The notes beneath the pieces were generated by a model. That model worked only from the letters and a program-made list of their open reading frames with translations, was not told the origin of the DNA and made no database searches. Shown here piece by piece: positions 40,507 to 49,395 of a stretch of 64,000 bases of DNA (positions are counted from its first letter, which is position 1; each line of letters starts with the position of its first letter). The translations under genes were made by a program, and so were the position numbers. This stretch comes from Bradyrhizobium betae (lineage in GTDB: Bacteria; Pseudomonadota; Alphaproteobacteria; Rhizobiales; Xanthobacteraceae), in NCBI RefSeq assembly GCF_004123905.1, contig NZ_MZXW01000035.1:310001-374000 (forward strand), read 5' to 3'.

Positions 40507-41571
40507 ATGACCGATCCGGCAAAGCCAGGCTATGACGACGTGGTGCGCATTCCGGCGCCGCCCGGCCGCGCCAGCGCGACCGGACGGCCGCCGCGCATCG
40601 AGGAGGTGGCAGAGCGCGCGGGCGTGTCGCCGATCACGGTGTCGCGGGTGTTGCGCCACCCCGAGAAGGTCAATCGCGAAACCCGCGAGCGCATTCTCGA
40701 AGTGATCGAGGCGACCGGCTACGCCTCCAACCCGCACGCGCGCGCGCTGCGCTCGGGCCGGTCGAATTTAGTCGTCGCCTTCGTCTCCAACATCCTCAGC
40801 CAGCAGTTCGGCCTTGCGGTGCGCAGCTTCGCGGCGACGCTGGAGCCTGAGGGTTTCGAGGTGCTGGTCGGCCAGACCTCCTACTCCTATGCCAAGGAAG
40901 TCGCGATGATCCAGTCGCTGCGCGGCATCCGCCCCGCAGCGGTGCTGTTCACCGGCGTGATCGAGCTCGAGGAGAACCGCGCGGCGCTTGCCGAGCTCGG
41001 CATTCCCGTGATCGAGACCTGGGCGTTTCCGCGCGACCCCATCGACATGCTGGTCGGACTGCCCAATGCGGATGCCGGCGCGATGGCGGCGCGCAGGCTG
41101 GCTGAGGCCGGTCGCCGCCGCGTTGCCTTCATCGGACGCAGCAGTGGCCGCGGCGCGCTGCGCCGCGACGGTTTTCGTGCGGCAGCGGCCGAGCTTGGGC
41201 TCACGATCGTTCACGAGATCCTCGTTGGGGAGGTCACAGGGTTAGTTGACGGACGCGCCGCCTTCACCGCCCTGCTCGAGCGCGGCGGCGACGTCGATGC
41301 GGTGTTCTGCGCCAACGACCTGCTCGCGACCGGCGCGCTGATCGAGGCCCGCGCCCGCGGCCTGTCGGTGCCGCGCGACCTCGCGGTGCTCGGCTTCGGC
41401 GACAACGACGTCGCCGATCAGATCACGCCCGGCCTCACCACCATCTCGTTCGACGCGACGGCAGTGGGGCGCATCGCGGGCGAGCTCTTGCTGGCGCGCC
41501 TGTCCGGCACGCAACTGGCCGAACAGAGGCTGGCCGTCGATCTGTTCCTGGTCGAGCGCGGCAGCGTCTGA
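40507..41571 (+). CDS. LacI family transcriptional regulator
   Basis: This 354-residue protein has the LacI HTH (IEEVAERAGVSPITVSRVLR, hinge NPHARALRSG) preceded by about 35 extra N-terminal residues, and a periplasmic-binding-type sensor domain. It is the last gene of the operon and most probably controls it through the palindrome at 34738. The inducer may be the transported amino acid. ATG 40507 is used; a TTG start 24 bp upstream is also open. Only 6 bp separate its stop from that of the convergent gene at 41578. Confidence 0.93.
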   Translation: MTDPAKPGYDDVVRIPAPPGRASATGRPPRIEEVAERAGVSPITVSRVLRHPEKVNRETRERILEVIEATGYASNPHARALRSGRSNLVVAFVSNILSQQFGLAVRSFAATLEPEGFEVLVGQTSYSYAKEVAMIQSLRGIRPAAVLFTGVIELEENRAALAELGIPVIETWAFPRDPIDMLVGLPNADAGAMAARRLAEAGRRRVAFIGRSSGRGALRRDGFRAAAAELGLTIVHEILVGEVTGLVDGRAAFTALLERGGDVDAVFCANDLLATGALIEARARGLSVPRDLAVLGFGDNDVADQITPGLTTISFDATAVGRIAGELLLARLSGTQLAEQRLAVDLFLVERGSV

Positions 41572-41577
41572 GCGTGC

Positions 41578-41901
41578 TTACGCGACGCTCTTGAGATCCT
41601 GCTGGATCGCAGCGAGCAACGATTCCAGCGCGGCGCTGTTCACCGGCTTCGCTTCAGCGATCGCGGGCTGGACACTGGCAGACCGGACACTGCCGGTCCG
41701 GACACTGCCGGGCTGCACAGCCTTGACCGGACGCTTCGGGAACGGCGGTAGCGCCGGCATCGCGGCCTGCGCGAAATCGCCCGCCTCCTCGGCGTGGACG
41801 AACTTGCCATGAATGACGTCGTCGTGGCGGCCCATGACGAACATCGCCACCCAATAGCCGGCAGCCAGAAGGATTACGCAGAAAATACTGATCTCTAACA
41901 T
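41578..41901 (-). CDS. Small single-pass membrane protein (hypothetical)
   Basis: This 107-residue protein has one N-terminal membrane helix (ISIFCVILLAAGYWVAMFVM) and a soluble, proline-rich tail. The tail includes three 5-residue repeats of the type GSVRT/GSVRS/ASVQP encoded by a 15-bp tandem repeat. No known family. It is convergent with the LacI gene and may be covered by antisense read-through of that operon, because the first + strand terminator I see is at 41956. Confidence 0.65.
   Translation of the reverse strand: MLEISIFCVILLAAGYWVAMFVMGRHDDVIHGKFVHAEEAGDFAQAAMPALPPFPKRPVKAVQPGSVRTGSVRSASVQPAIAEAKPVNSAALESLLAAIQQDLKSVA
41671..41715. repeat. Three 15-bp tandem repeats inside a coding region
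   Basis: GACACTGGCAGACCG, GACACTGCCGGTCCG and GACACTGCCGGGCTG follow each other directly. They keep the frame of the minus-strand gene at 41578. Copy number could vary between strains by slippage or unequal recombination. Confidence 0.8.
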
Positions 41902-41955
41902 CGCAGCACCTAAAATATGCGCGATGATTCAATGCCTTCGCCGGTCCGTCAATGA

Positions 41956-42014
41956 ACCGACGGTCACACCCGCGGCTTTTGCGGACGGGTGTGGCCGTTC
42001 GGTGACTCTTTTTT
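41956..42014 (+). terminator. Intrinsic terminator on the + strand between two minus-strand genes
   Basis: CGGTCACACCCG (41961-41972) and CGGGTGTGGCCG (41986-41997) form a long stem with one wobble, extended by ACCGA/TTCGGT, and six T residues follow at 42009-42014. It best fits transcripts from the catabolic operon that end beyond the convergent gene. Confidence 0.7.
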
Positions 42015-42053
42015 AACCATCCAGCCCGCCAAAGGCGGTGGATTGCAGCCAAA

Positions 42054-43076
42054 TCAGGCTTTGTCCGGCCCGACCCGCACCAGCTGCTTGCCGAAATTGG
42101 CGCCCTTCAGCAGCCCCATGAAGGCACCGGGCGCGCTCTCCAGGCCCTCGGTGACGAACTCCTTGTACTTTACCTTGCCGTCGCGGACCCACCCAGACAT
42201 GTCGCGCAGGAAGTCGCCATGGCGGGCGGCGAAGTCGGAGACGATGAAGCCGCGGAAGGTCAGCCGCTTGGTCAGGGTCGCGCGCATCATCGCGCCAGCC
42301 CATTTCGGCGGCTTGGCCTCGGTGTCGTTGTAATGCGCGATGAGGCCGCAGACCGGCACACGCGCGAATGGATTGAGCAGCGGAAACACCGCCTCGAACA
42401 CGGCGCCGCCGACATTCTCGAAATAGACGTCGATGCCCTTCGGACAGGCGTCCTTCAGCTTGGCGGCCAGATCAGGATCGCGGTGATCGATGCAGGCATC
42501 GAAGCCGAGCTCCTTCACCACGTAGTCGCACTTGTCCTTGCCACCGGCGATGCCGACAGCGCGCGCCCCCTTGATCTTCGCGATCTGGCCAACGGCCGAG
42601 CCGACCGCGCCGGAGGCGCCGGCGACAACGACGGTCTCACCCTCTTGTGGCTTGCCGATGTCGAGCAGGCCCGTATACGCCGTCATGCCAGGCATGCCGA
42701 GCACGCCGATGGACGTGGAGATCGGACCGAGCTTGGGATCGACCTTCGTCAGGCCCTTGCCGTTCGAGATCGCATGCGACTGCCAGCCGGTACGAGCTCG
42801 CACGATGTCTCCTACCGCGAAGTCAGGATTGTTGGAGGCCGCGACCTCGCTGACCGCCTCGCCTTCCATCACGCCGCCGATCGGCACGGGTGCGGCGTAG
42901 GACGGACCATCGCTCATGCGGCCGCGCATATAGGGATCGAGCGACAGCCAGATCGTGCGCAGCAGGACTTCGCCCTGCCCTGGCGTTGGGACGGCGAATT
43001 CCTCAATGCGGAAATCTGACGGCTTTGGCTCGCCAACGGGACGCGCGGCGAGAACGATGCGCTTGGCTTGGGACAT
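42054..43076 (-). CDS. CurA-like NADP-dependent oxidoreductase (MDR family)
   Basis: This 340-residue medium-chain reductase has the Rossmann motif AGASGAVGSAVGQIAK and the substrate-domain motif LSLDPYMRGRM of the leukotriene B4 dehydrogenase/CurA group. It reduces alpha,beta-unsaturated ketones or aldehydes with NADPH. Zinc ligands are absent, as expected for the group. GGAGGAA precedes the ATG at 43076. It stands alone between two convergent or divergent neighbours. Confidence 0.92.
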   Translation of the reverse strand: MSQAKRIVLAARPVGEPKPSDFRIEEFAVPTPGQGEVLLRTIWLSLDPYMRGRMSDGPSYAAPVPIGGVMEGEAVSEVAASNNPDFAVGDIVRARTGWQSHAISNGKGLTKVDPKLGPISTSIGVLGMPGMTAYTGLLDIGKPQEGETVVVAGASGAVGSAVGQIAKIKGARAVGIAGGKDKCDYVVKELGFDACIDHRDPDLAAKLKDACPKGIDVYFENVGGAVFEAVFPLLNPFARVPVCGLIAHYNDTEAKPPKWAGAMMRATLTKRLTFRGFIVSDFAARHGDFLRDMSGWVRDGKVKYKEFVTEGLESAPGAFMGLLKGANFGKQLVRVGPDKA

Positions 43077-43213
43077 GATGGCTTCCTCCGGATTGCTTGT
43101 CGCCATGATTTAGGGGGAGCGGCGCGGCGAAGCAAACTCCCGGTCAATTAAGGCTTTGGTCGCGATTGCGAACTAAAATTGCGTGGCCATTCCACGATCA
43201 AAGAGCCGATCCG

Positions 43214-45343
43214 GTGCCAGAGCTTTCCCTGCCGTCCGAACCTTCCTCCAACATCGGAACGAAGGGCGGCATCAGCCTGCGCTGGCGTGTCCTGGCAGGC
43301 AATCTGATCACGAGCCTTCTGGCGGTCGCGTTCGCAGGCGCCGTCGCCTGGGGCGGATGGGGCGATCTGCGCAAACGGGAGGCGGCCGCGCGCTCGCTGA
43401 CCGCCTTCGAGCTGACGATGAAGGCGAGCAGCCTGGTTCCGGTCGAACGCACCGCCTGGTTCGCGGTGGCAACCCCGGCCGACCCCGCCACGCCTGAAAA
43501 ACTATCAACCCTGGACAAGACCGTCGCCAGCACGGACGCCGCCGTCGCCGCGGCCAAGGCGGCTATTCTCGCAGCCGAGCTGCCAACGAAATCGATCGAA
43601 GCAACCGAGCAGGCGTTGCAGCAGCTGCGCAGTGCAGGCCGTCAGGCCGTGGTCCTGCCCAAGCCGCAACGCCCCGCCAACAGCCAGACGGCGATCGTGG
43701 ATGGACTTGCACGCTCCATCGACGCCCTCACCGCGGCGACAAGCGAGGCCTCGATCAACCTGTCGCGGACCGGCAGCGACATCGAGAACCTGCTGCCTTC
43801 GGCGGCGTTGGCGCAGAGCGCACAAAGCATGCGCGCCATCAATGGCGCACGTGCCGCCGTGCTCGGCCTGTTTGCCCGCAACCAGCCCTTGTCCGCAGCC
43901 CAGCGCGTCGAGGTGACGGAATTGACGGGTCAGGTCGCGCTGATCTGGATGCAGATCGAGCAGGGCGTGCACAATGTCGGCGATGCGCCGGCGCTCGTGA
44001 ACGCCATCGACAAGGTGCGCGCGAAGCTGATGACCGAAGGCGAGCCGCGACTTCGCGAGATGGTCGCGGCCGCACGTGAAGGCCGTCCGAGCCCGATCAG
44101 CGAGGCCGAGTGGCCCGGCTGGCTCGCGCCCGTCATGAACAGCGTGCTCGTTCTGCGCGACGCCGCCCTGACCTTTGCCCACGACGCCAATGACGCTGCG
44201 ATCGCGCAGGCGCAGATGCGGCTGACCTGGGCGCTCGCGGCCCTGCTGGTTGTGCTGATCGCCTCGGTCGCCGTCGTGATCGCCGTGATGCGCCAGGTGA
44301 TCGGCCCGCTGGTGCGACTGACCGGAACGACGCTGCGGCTCGCCGACGGCGAGCTCGACGCTGAAATCCCCGACGGGCATCGCAAGGACGAGATCGGCAC
44401 CATGGCTGGCGCGCTCCAGATCTTCAAGAACGCCCTGGTCTCGAAAAAGCTCGCCGACGAGGATGCTGCCCGCAACGCCGAAGCGCAGATCGAACGTGGT
44501 CGCCGCGTCAACGTCATCACGCGCGATTTCGAGGTCGCGATCGGCGAGATCGTCAGCACGGTGTCGTCGGCGGCAACCAAGCTCGAAGGTTCGGCCGGCA
44601 CCTTGAACACGACAGCCGATCGCTCGCAAACGCTGACGACGGCCGTCGCGGCTGCGTCGGAGGAGGCATCCGCCAACGTGCAATCGGTCGCTTCCGCGAC
44701 CGAGGAGCTGACGTCGTCGGTCAACGAGATCAGCCGGCAGGTTCAGGAATCCGCGCGCGTGGCCGGCGACGCCGTCGAGCAGGCCCGCCGCACCAACGAA
44801 CGCGTCGGCGAATTGTCGCTAGCGGCAAGCCGGATCGGCGACGTCATCGAGCTCATCAACTCGATCGCAGGCCAGACCAATCTGTTGGCGCTGAACGCGA
44901 CGATCGAGGCCGCCCGCGCCGGCGACGCCGGCCGCGGCTTCGCCGTTGTCGCCTCGGAGGTAAAGGCACTGGCGCAGCAGACCGCGAAGGCGACCGAGGA
45001 AATCCAGCAGCAGATCGGCAGCGTCCAGACGGCGACGCAGGAATCCGTCGGCGCCATCAAGGCGATCGGCGAGACGATCGGGAGACTGTCGGAAATCTCC
45101 TCGACGATTGCCGCCGCCGTCGAGGAACAGGGCGCAGCCACGCAGGAGATTGCGCGAAACGTGCAGCAGGCCGCGCACGGCACCCAGCAGGTCTCCGCCA
45201 ACATCAATGACGTCCAGCAGGGCGCCAGCGAGACCGGCTCGGCCTCGTCCCAGGTGCTGACCGCCGCCCAACTGCTCGCCTCGGATTCGAGCCGCCTCAA
45301 GCTCGAGGTCGGGAAATTTCTCGAGGCCGTGCGCGCGGCCTAG
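43214..45343 (+). CDS. Methyl-accepting chemotaxis protein
   Basis: This roughly 709-residue receptor has an N-terminal membrane helix (about residues 29-52), a helical sensor region of about 330 residues, a second membrane helix (LAALLVVLIASVAVVIAVM), a HAMP domain and an MCP signalling coil with the hairpin tip QTNLLALNATIEAARAGDAG. It would signal to CheW/CheA; the ligand is unknown. The sensor is larger than usual and mostly alpha-helical. The start is uncertain: GTG 43214 or TTG 43166. No che genes are nearby. Confidence 0.9.
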   Translation: MPELSLPSEPSSNIGTKGGISLRWRVLAGNLITSLLAVAFAGAVAWGGWGDLRKREAAARSLTAFELTMKASSLVPVERTAWFAVATPADPATPEKLSTLDKTVASTDAAVAAAKAAILAAELPTKSIEATEQALQQLRSAGRQAVVLPKPQRPANSQTAIVDGLARSIDALTAATSEASINLSRTGSDIENLLPSAALAQSAQSMRAINGARAAVLGLFARNQPLSAAQRVEVTELTGQVALIWMQIEQGVHNVGDAPALVNAIDKVRAKLMTEGEPRLREMVAAAREGRPSPISEAEWPGWLAPVMNSVLVLRDAALTFAHDANDAAIAQAQMRLTWALAALLVVLIASVAVVIAVMRQVIGPLVRLTGTTLRLADGELDAEIPDGHRKDEIGTMAGALQIFKNALVSKKLADEDAARNAEAQIERGRRVNVITRDFEVAIGEIVSTVSSAATKLEGSAGTLNTTADRSQTLTTAVAAASEEASANVQSVASATEELTSSVNEISRQVQESARVAGDAVEQARRTNERVGELSLAASRIGDVIELINSIAGQTNLLALNATIEAARAGDAGRGFAVVASEVKALAQQTAKATEEIQQQIGSVQTATQESVGAIKAIGETIGRLSEISSTIAAAVEEQGAATQEIARNVQQAAHGTQQVSANINDVQQGASETGSASSQVLTAAQLLASDSSRLKLEVGKFLEAVRAA

Positions 45344-45513
45344 AGGCGGCGCCAAAGACCCCGTCTTCCGGAAAATTTTAAGGGCCGGATTAAGGCCGCG
45401 ATCGACCCATCTCTACTAGTCTAGGCTGTATCAAGGCGGTCGCCTCGCCTCTGCCGTGCGCGGCATCATCGGCGGCGGCAAAAGTGGTCAGCAAAATAAC
45501 AGTTGGACGGGAA

Positions 45514-45978
45514 ATGACATCGCTGAGGCAGCACGTCGGGCAAATGGGTCTCGCAGCCCCGAAGAGCATGGCATGGAAAATAACGGCCGCCCTGGCTTCC
45601 TTGCCGATACTGATCTTTGTGATCGGCCCCATAGTTACTGCGTGGCTCTCAGACGCATCCCCTGATTTTCGTGAAGCGGCCCACTATTTCGCAGGTTTCG
45701 TGCTCATCCTCTCGCCAACATGGATCGCACTCTTGCTCAATCATCCTTGTGTCTTGTTTATATTCCTGTTGAATTTCCTATCCTTCTTCATGTCCCTCCT
45801 CTGCCTGGCCGGGATAGCTGTCAACAGCTGGGTCGGCCTCGGCGGCCAAGCGTGGTGGTCAATCCTGGCGTGGCCGGCCGCGCTGATCTGGTCGTTCATC
45901 AACACCAAAAGACCGGCCGCCGCGGAGCTGGATCATTCCGCTCCGCCGATCCCATCACCGATAACGATCAGCACATGA
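45514..45978 (+). CDS. Hypothetical multi-pass membrane protein
   Basis: This 154-residue protein has four likely membrane helices (ALASLPILIFVIGPIVTAWL, FAGFVLILSPTWIALLL, VLFIFLLNFLSFFMSLLCLA, WSILAWPAALIWSFI). No family is recognised. ATG 45514 is favoured over GTG 45484. GC content is lower than in neighbouring genes. It is convergent with guaB, 16 bp apart. Its 5' gap after the chemoreceptor (170 bp) shows no clear feature. Confidence 0.6.
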   Translation: MTSLRQHVGQMGLAAPKSMAWKITAALASLPILIFVIGPIVTAWLSDASPDFREAAHYFAGFVLILSPTWIALLLNHPCVLFIFLLNFLSFFMSLLCLAGIAVNSWVGLGGQAWWSILAWPAALIWSFINTKRPAAAELDHSAPPIPSPITIST

Positions 45979-45994
45979 CCTCGCGTCGGGCGAA

Positions 45995-47485
45995 CTAGCC
46001 GCCGCCCGGATAGTTCGGGGCCTCGCGCGTGATGGTCACGTCGTGGACGTGGCTTTCGCGCAGGCCTGCGCCGGTGATGCGGACGAAGTTTGCCTTGTCG
46101 TGCAATTCCTTCATGTCCTTGGCGCCGACATAGCCCATCGCGGCACGAAGACCGCCGGCGAGCTGGTGCATGACATTGCCGACCGGACCCTTGTAGGGCA
46201 CCTGGCCCTCGATGCCTTCGGGCACGAGCTTGAGTGTGTCCTTGATGTCCTGCTGGAAGTAGCGATCCGCCGAACCGCGCGCCATCGCGCCGACGGAGCC
46301 CATGCCGCGATAGGCCTTGTAGGAACGGCCCTGCCACAGGAACACTTCGCCCGGCGTCTCGTCGGTGCCGGCGAGCAGCGAGCCGACCATCGCGATGTCG
46401 GCACCGGCGGCGAGCGCTTTCGCAAGATCGCCGGAGAATTTGATGCCGCCGTCGGCGATGACGGGGATATCCGACTTCTTCGCGGCTTCCACCGCATCCA
46501 TGATCGCGGTGAGCTGGGGAACGCCCACGCCGGCGACGATGCGCGTGGTGCAGATCGAGCCCGGGCCGATGCCGACCTTGATGCAGTCCGCCCCCGCATC
46601 GATCAGCGCCTGCGCGCCTTCGGACGTCGCCACGTTGCCGGCCACGACCTGCACCGAGTTGGACAGGCGCTTGATGCGGTTCACCGCATGCAGCACGTGA
46701 CGGGAATGGCCATGCGCGGTGTCGACGACGACGAGATCGACGCCGGCATCGATCAGCCGCTCGGTGCGCTCGAAGCCGCTATCACCGACGGTGGTGGCGG
46801 CGGCGACGCGCAGGCGCCCCTGCGCGTCCTTGCAGGCGAGCGGATGGGCGACCGCCTTCTCCATGTCCTTGACGGTGACCAGGCCGACGCAGCGATACTG
46901 CTCGTCGACCACCAGCAGCTTCTCGATGCGATGCTGGTGCAGCATCCGCCGCGCCTCGTCCTGGTTGACATTCTCGCGCACGGTGACGAGACCTTCATGC
47001 GTCATCAGCTCGGAGACTTTTTGCCGGCGGTCGGTGGCAAAGCGCACATCGCGGTTGGTGAGGATGCCGACCAGCTTGCCTGGCGTGTTCTTGCCTGCGC
47101 CAGTGACGACGGGAATGCCGGAGATGCCGTGGTCGCTCATGAGCTTGAGCGCGTCATCCAGCGTGGCGTCGGGGCTGATGGTGAGCGGGTTCACCACCAT
47201 GCCCGATTCGTAGCGCTTGACCTGCCGCACCTGGGCGGCCTGCCCTTCGGGATCGAAATTGCGGTGGATGACGCCGAGGCCGCCGGCCTGCGCCATGGCG
47301 ATCGCCATGCGGGATTCGGTGACGGTGTCCATGGCAGAGGCCATGATCGGAATGTTGAGCGGAATGGCGCGGGTCACGCGGGAGCGGATATCGACCTCGC
47401 CCGGCATCACGTCCGACAGGCCCGGCTTCAACAGCACGTCGTCGAACGTAAAGGCTTCGCGAATGCCTTGTTGCACCGTGGCCAT
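45995..47485 (-). CDS. guaB: IMP dehydrogenase
   Basis: This 496-residue enzyme has the catalytic cysteine in GPGSICTTR (C312), a TIM barrel starting FDDVLLKPGLS and two CBS domains between about residues 95 and 210 (DHGISGIPVVT, HRIEKLLVVDE). It oxidises IMP to XMP with NAD+, the first committed step to GMP. GGAAGGAG precedes the ATG at 47485; the frame stays open further up but is not conserved in style. guaA lies 17 kb away on the same strand. Confidence 0.97.
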   Translation of the reverse strand: MATVQQGIREAFTFDDVLLKPGLSDVMPGEVDIRSRVTRAIPLNIPIMASAMDTVTESRMAIAMAQAGGLGVIHRNFDPEGQAAQVRQVKRYESGMVVNPLTISPDATLDDALKLMSDHGISGIPVVTGAGKNTPGKLVGILTNRDVRFATDRRQKVSELMTHEGLVTVRENVNQDEARRMLHQHRIEKLLVVDEQYRCVGLVTVKDMEKAVAHPLACKDAQGRLRVAAATTVGDSGFERTERLIDAGVDLVVVDTAHGHSRHVLHAVNRIKRLSNSVQVVAGNVATSEGAQALIDAGADCIKVGIGPGSICTTRIVAGVGVPQLTAIMDAVEAAKKSDIPVIADGGIKFSGDLAKALAAGADIAMVGSLLAGTDETPGEVFLWQGRSYKAYRGMGSVGAMARGSADRYFQQDIKDTLKLVPEGIEGQVPYKGPVGNVMHQLAGGLRAAMGYVGAKDMKELHDKANFVRITGAGLRESHVHDVTITREAPNYPGGG

Positions 47486-47904
47486 GTGCCAACTCCTTCC
47501 GCGGCCCTGCCGCAAATAGCTATGGATGAGCGCCGCCCACGGCGTACCTTGCGGCATCGCCTGAGAATCGGAGCCCATCGGTGGGGTTGACGCGGGTCGA
47601 TAGCATGCCCGCGTGACGAATCAAAGCAATTCGGCCCGCTGGCCAGCCATGCACAGGCTTTTTAGGTAAATTCAGCGTGGATAGCCCATGCTCACTGCCA
47701 TTCCGGGGCGCGATGGGTGGCGCGTCCGCGAGCGACGCGAGAGCGAGACGACGTGTCCCGCCATCGGGCGCAACCCTGAAGGGAGGGTCACACCGTTGTT
47801 ACGCAGGATTTAGGTGCTATGCGTTGATCCGCAATGGTCCCGGTCTGATGGCGGTGATAAGCCGCAATTGCGCCCCTCCTTCCGATTTCCATTACCAATC
47901 CGTC
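47486..47904. other. Non-coding divergent spacer between guaB and an MFS gene
   Basis: This 419-bp gap must contain the promoters of guaB (minus) and the MFS transporter (plus). I see no complete gene, no RNA gene and no clean operator. A plus-strand frame runs through it into the MFS gene from 47677 but lacks a ribosome site and membrane character until 47905. The segment near 47700-47790 looks repeat-like (GGGCGCGATGGGTGGCGCG), without a clear partner arm in this window. Confidence 0.5.
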
Positions 47905-49395
47905 ATGGTCGACAAGCAACGCATCATTCCGCTGATCGTGGCCACTGCTCTCTTCATGGAGAACATGGACTCGACCGTCATAGCCACCTCGCTGCCGGCG
48001 ATCGCGGCCGATATCGGCACCAGCCCGCTGACGCTGAAGCTCGCGATCACCTCCTACCTGCTGTCGCTGGCCGTGTTCATCCCGGCGAGCGGCTGGACCG
48101 CCGACCGGTTCGGCGCGCGGATGGTGTTCGCGATCGCGGTCGGCGTGTTCATGGTGGGATCGGTCGGTTGCGCGCTCTCGACCTCTGTCACCGACTTCGT
48201 GTTCGCGCGCATCCTGCAAGGCATGGGCGGCGCCATGATGACGCCGGTCGGGCGTCTGGTGCTGCTGCGCTCGGTGGACAAGAGCGCGCTGGTCAATGCG
48301 ATGGCCTGGGTGACGATCCCAGCCCTGATCGGTCCCGTGATCGGGCCGCCGCTCGGCGGCTTCATCACGACCTATGCGTCGTGGCACTGGATCTTCCTGA
48401 TCAACATCCCGATCGGGCTGCTCGGCATCTTCATGGCCTTGAAGTTCATTGATCCGATCAAGAGCGACGAGCGGGAGCCGTTCGACCTCTACGGCATGGT
48501 GCTCGCGGGGCTGGGGCTCGCCGGCATCGCCTTCGGTCTGTCCGTTGCCGGCCTCAATTTGCTGCCGTGGAGCACGATCGCAGCCCTCGTCGTGGGCGGT
48601 TCGATCTCGATGACGCTCTATGTCATTCACGCCCGGCGAACGGGATCGCCGGTGCTGGACTTTTCGCTGCTCAAGCTGCCGACGCTGCGCGCGGCGATCC
48701 TCGGCGGCTTCCTGTTCCGCCTCGGCATCGGCGCGCTGCCCTTCCTGCTGCCGCTCCTGATGCAGATCGGCTTCGGCCTGTCGCCGTTCCATTCGGGCCT
48801 CGTCACCTTCGCCTCCTCGCTCGGGGCCATGGGCATGAAGACGCTGGCCGCGCGCCTCATCCGCACCTTCGGCTTCCGCAATCTGATGACGGTGAACGCG
48901 ATCGTCAGCGCCGTCTTCCTCGCCGCCTGTGCGCTGTTCACGGTGAGCACGCCGCTGCTGATCATCATGATCATCCTGGTGGTCGGCGGCTTCTTCCGCT
49001 CGCTCGAGTTCACCGCGATCAACACGGTCGCCTATGCCGACGTCGAGCCGCCGCAGATGAGCCGCGCCACCACGCTCGTCAGCGTCAACCAGCAGCTCGC
49101 GGTCTCCGCCGGCGTCGCCGTCGGCGCAGCCTCGGTGGAGACGACGATGTGGCTCAGCCACGTCAGCGAGCTCAACGCCACCGTGTTCGCGCCCGCCTTC
49201 GTCGTGGTGGCGCTGACCTCGGCGGTATCGAGCTTCTTCTTCTGGCAGATGCCCGCGGACGCCGGCCACGAGATCTCCGGCCGCAAGGCGGTGGATATTT
49301 CCAGCCGCAAGGGTGCCGCCAAGAGCGCGGCGAGCGCCGCCGTCAAGACGGCGACGGAAGATACCCAGGACGTGCGGGATCAGCGGCTAGGGTGA
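47905..49395 (+). CDS. MFS transporter, DHA2-like drug exporter
   Basis: This 496-residue transporter has about 14 helices and the signature region ALFMENMDSTVIATSLPAIA typical of DHA2 (QacA/EmrB-like) exporters, followed by GWTADRFGAR. Such proteins export drugs or lipophilic compounds by proton antiport. I use ATG 47905 since the upstream frame is not conserved; MAVISRN at 47848 is an alternative. Its C-terminal tail is Ala/Lys-rich. Its stop overlaps that of the convergent glycosidase gene by 9 bp. Confidence 0.9.
   Translation: MVDKQRIIPLIVATALFMENMDSTVIATSLPAIAADIGTSPLTLKLAITSYLLSLAVFIPASGWTADRFGARMVFAIAVGVFMVGSVGCALSTSVTDFVFARILQGMGGAMMTPVGRLVLLRSVDKSALVNAMAWVTIPALIGPVIGPPLGGFITTYASWHWIFLINIPIGLLGIFMALKFIDPIKSDEREPFDLYGMVLAGLGLAGIAFGLSVAGLNLLPWSTIAALVVGGSISMTLYVIHARRTGSPVLDFSLLKLPTLRAAILGGFLFRLGIGALPFLLPLLMQIGFGLSPFHSGLVTFASSLGAMGMKTLAARLIRTFGFRNLMTVNAIVSAVFLAACALFTVSTPLLIIMIILVVGGFFRSLEFTAINTVAYADVEPPQMSRATTLVSVNQQLAVSAGVAVGAASVETTMWLSHVSELNATVFAPAFVVVALTSAVSSFFFWQMPADAGHEISGRKAVDISSRKGAAKSAASAAVKTATEDTQDVRDQRLG

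Noticed and set aside
46043..47590. A 515-codon + strand frame
   Set aside because: It is antisense to guaB and has low-complexity His/Asp/Arg composition.
47788..49269. A 493-codon minus-strand frame
   Set aside because: It is the antisense shadow of the DHA2 MFS gene, rich in Glu/Arg/His.
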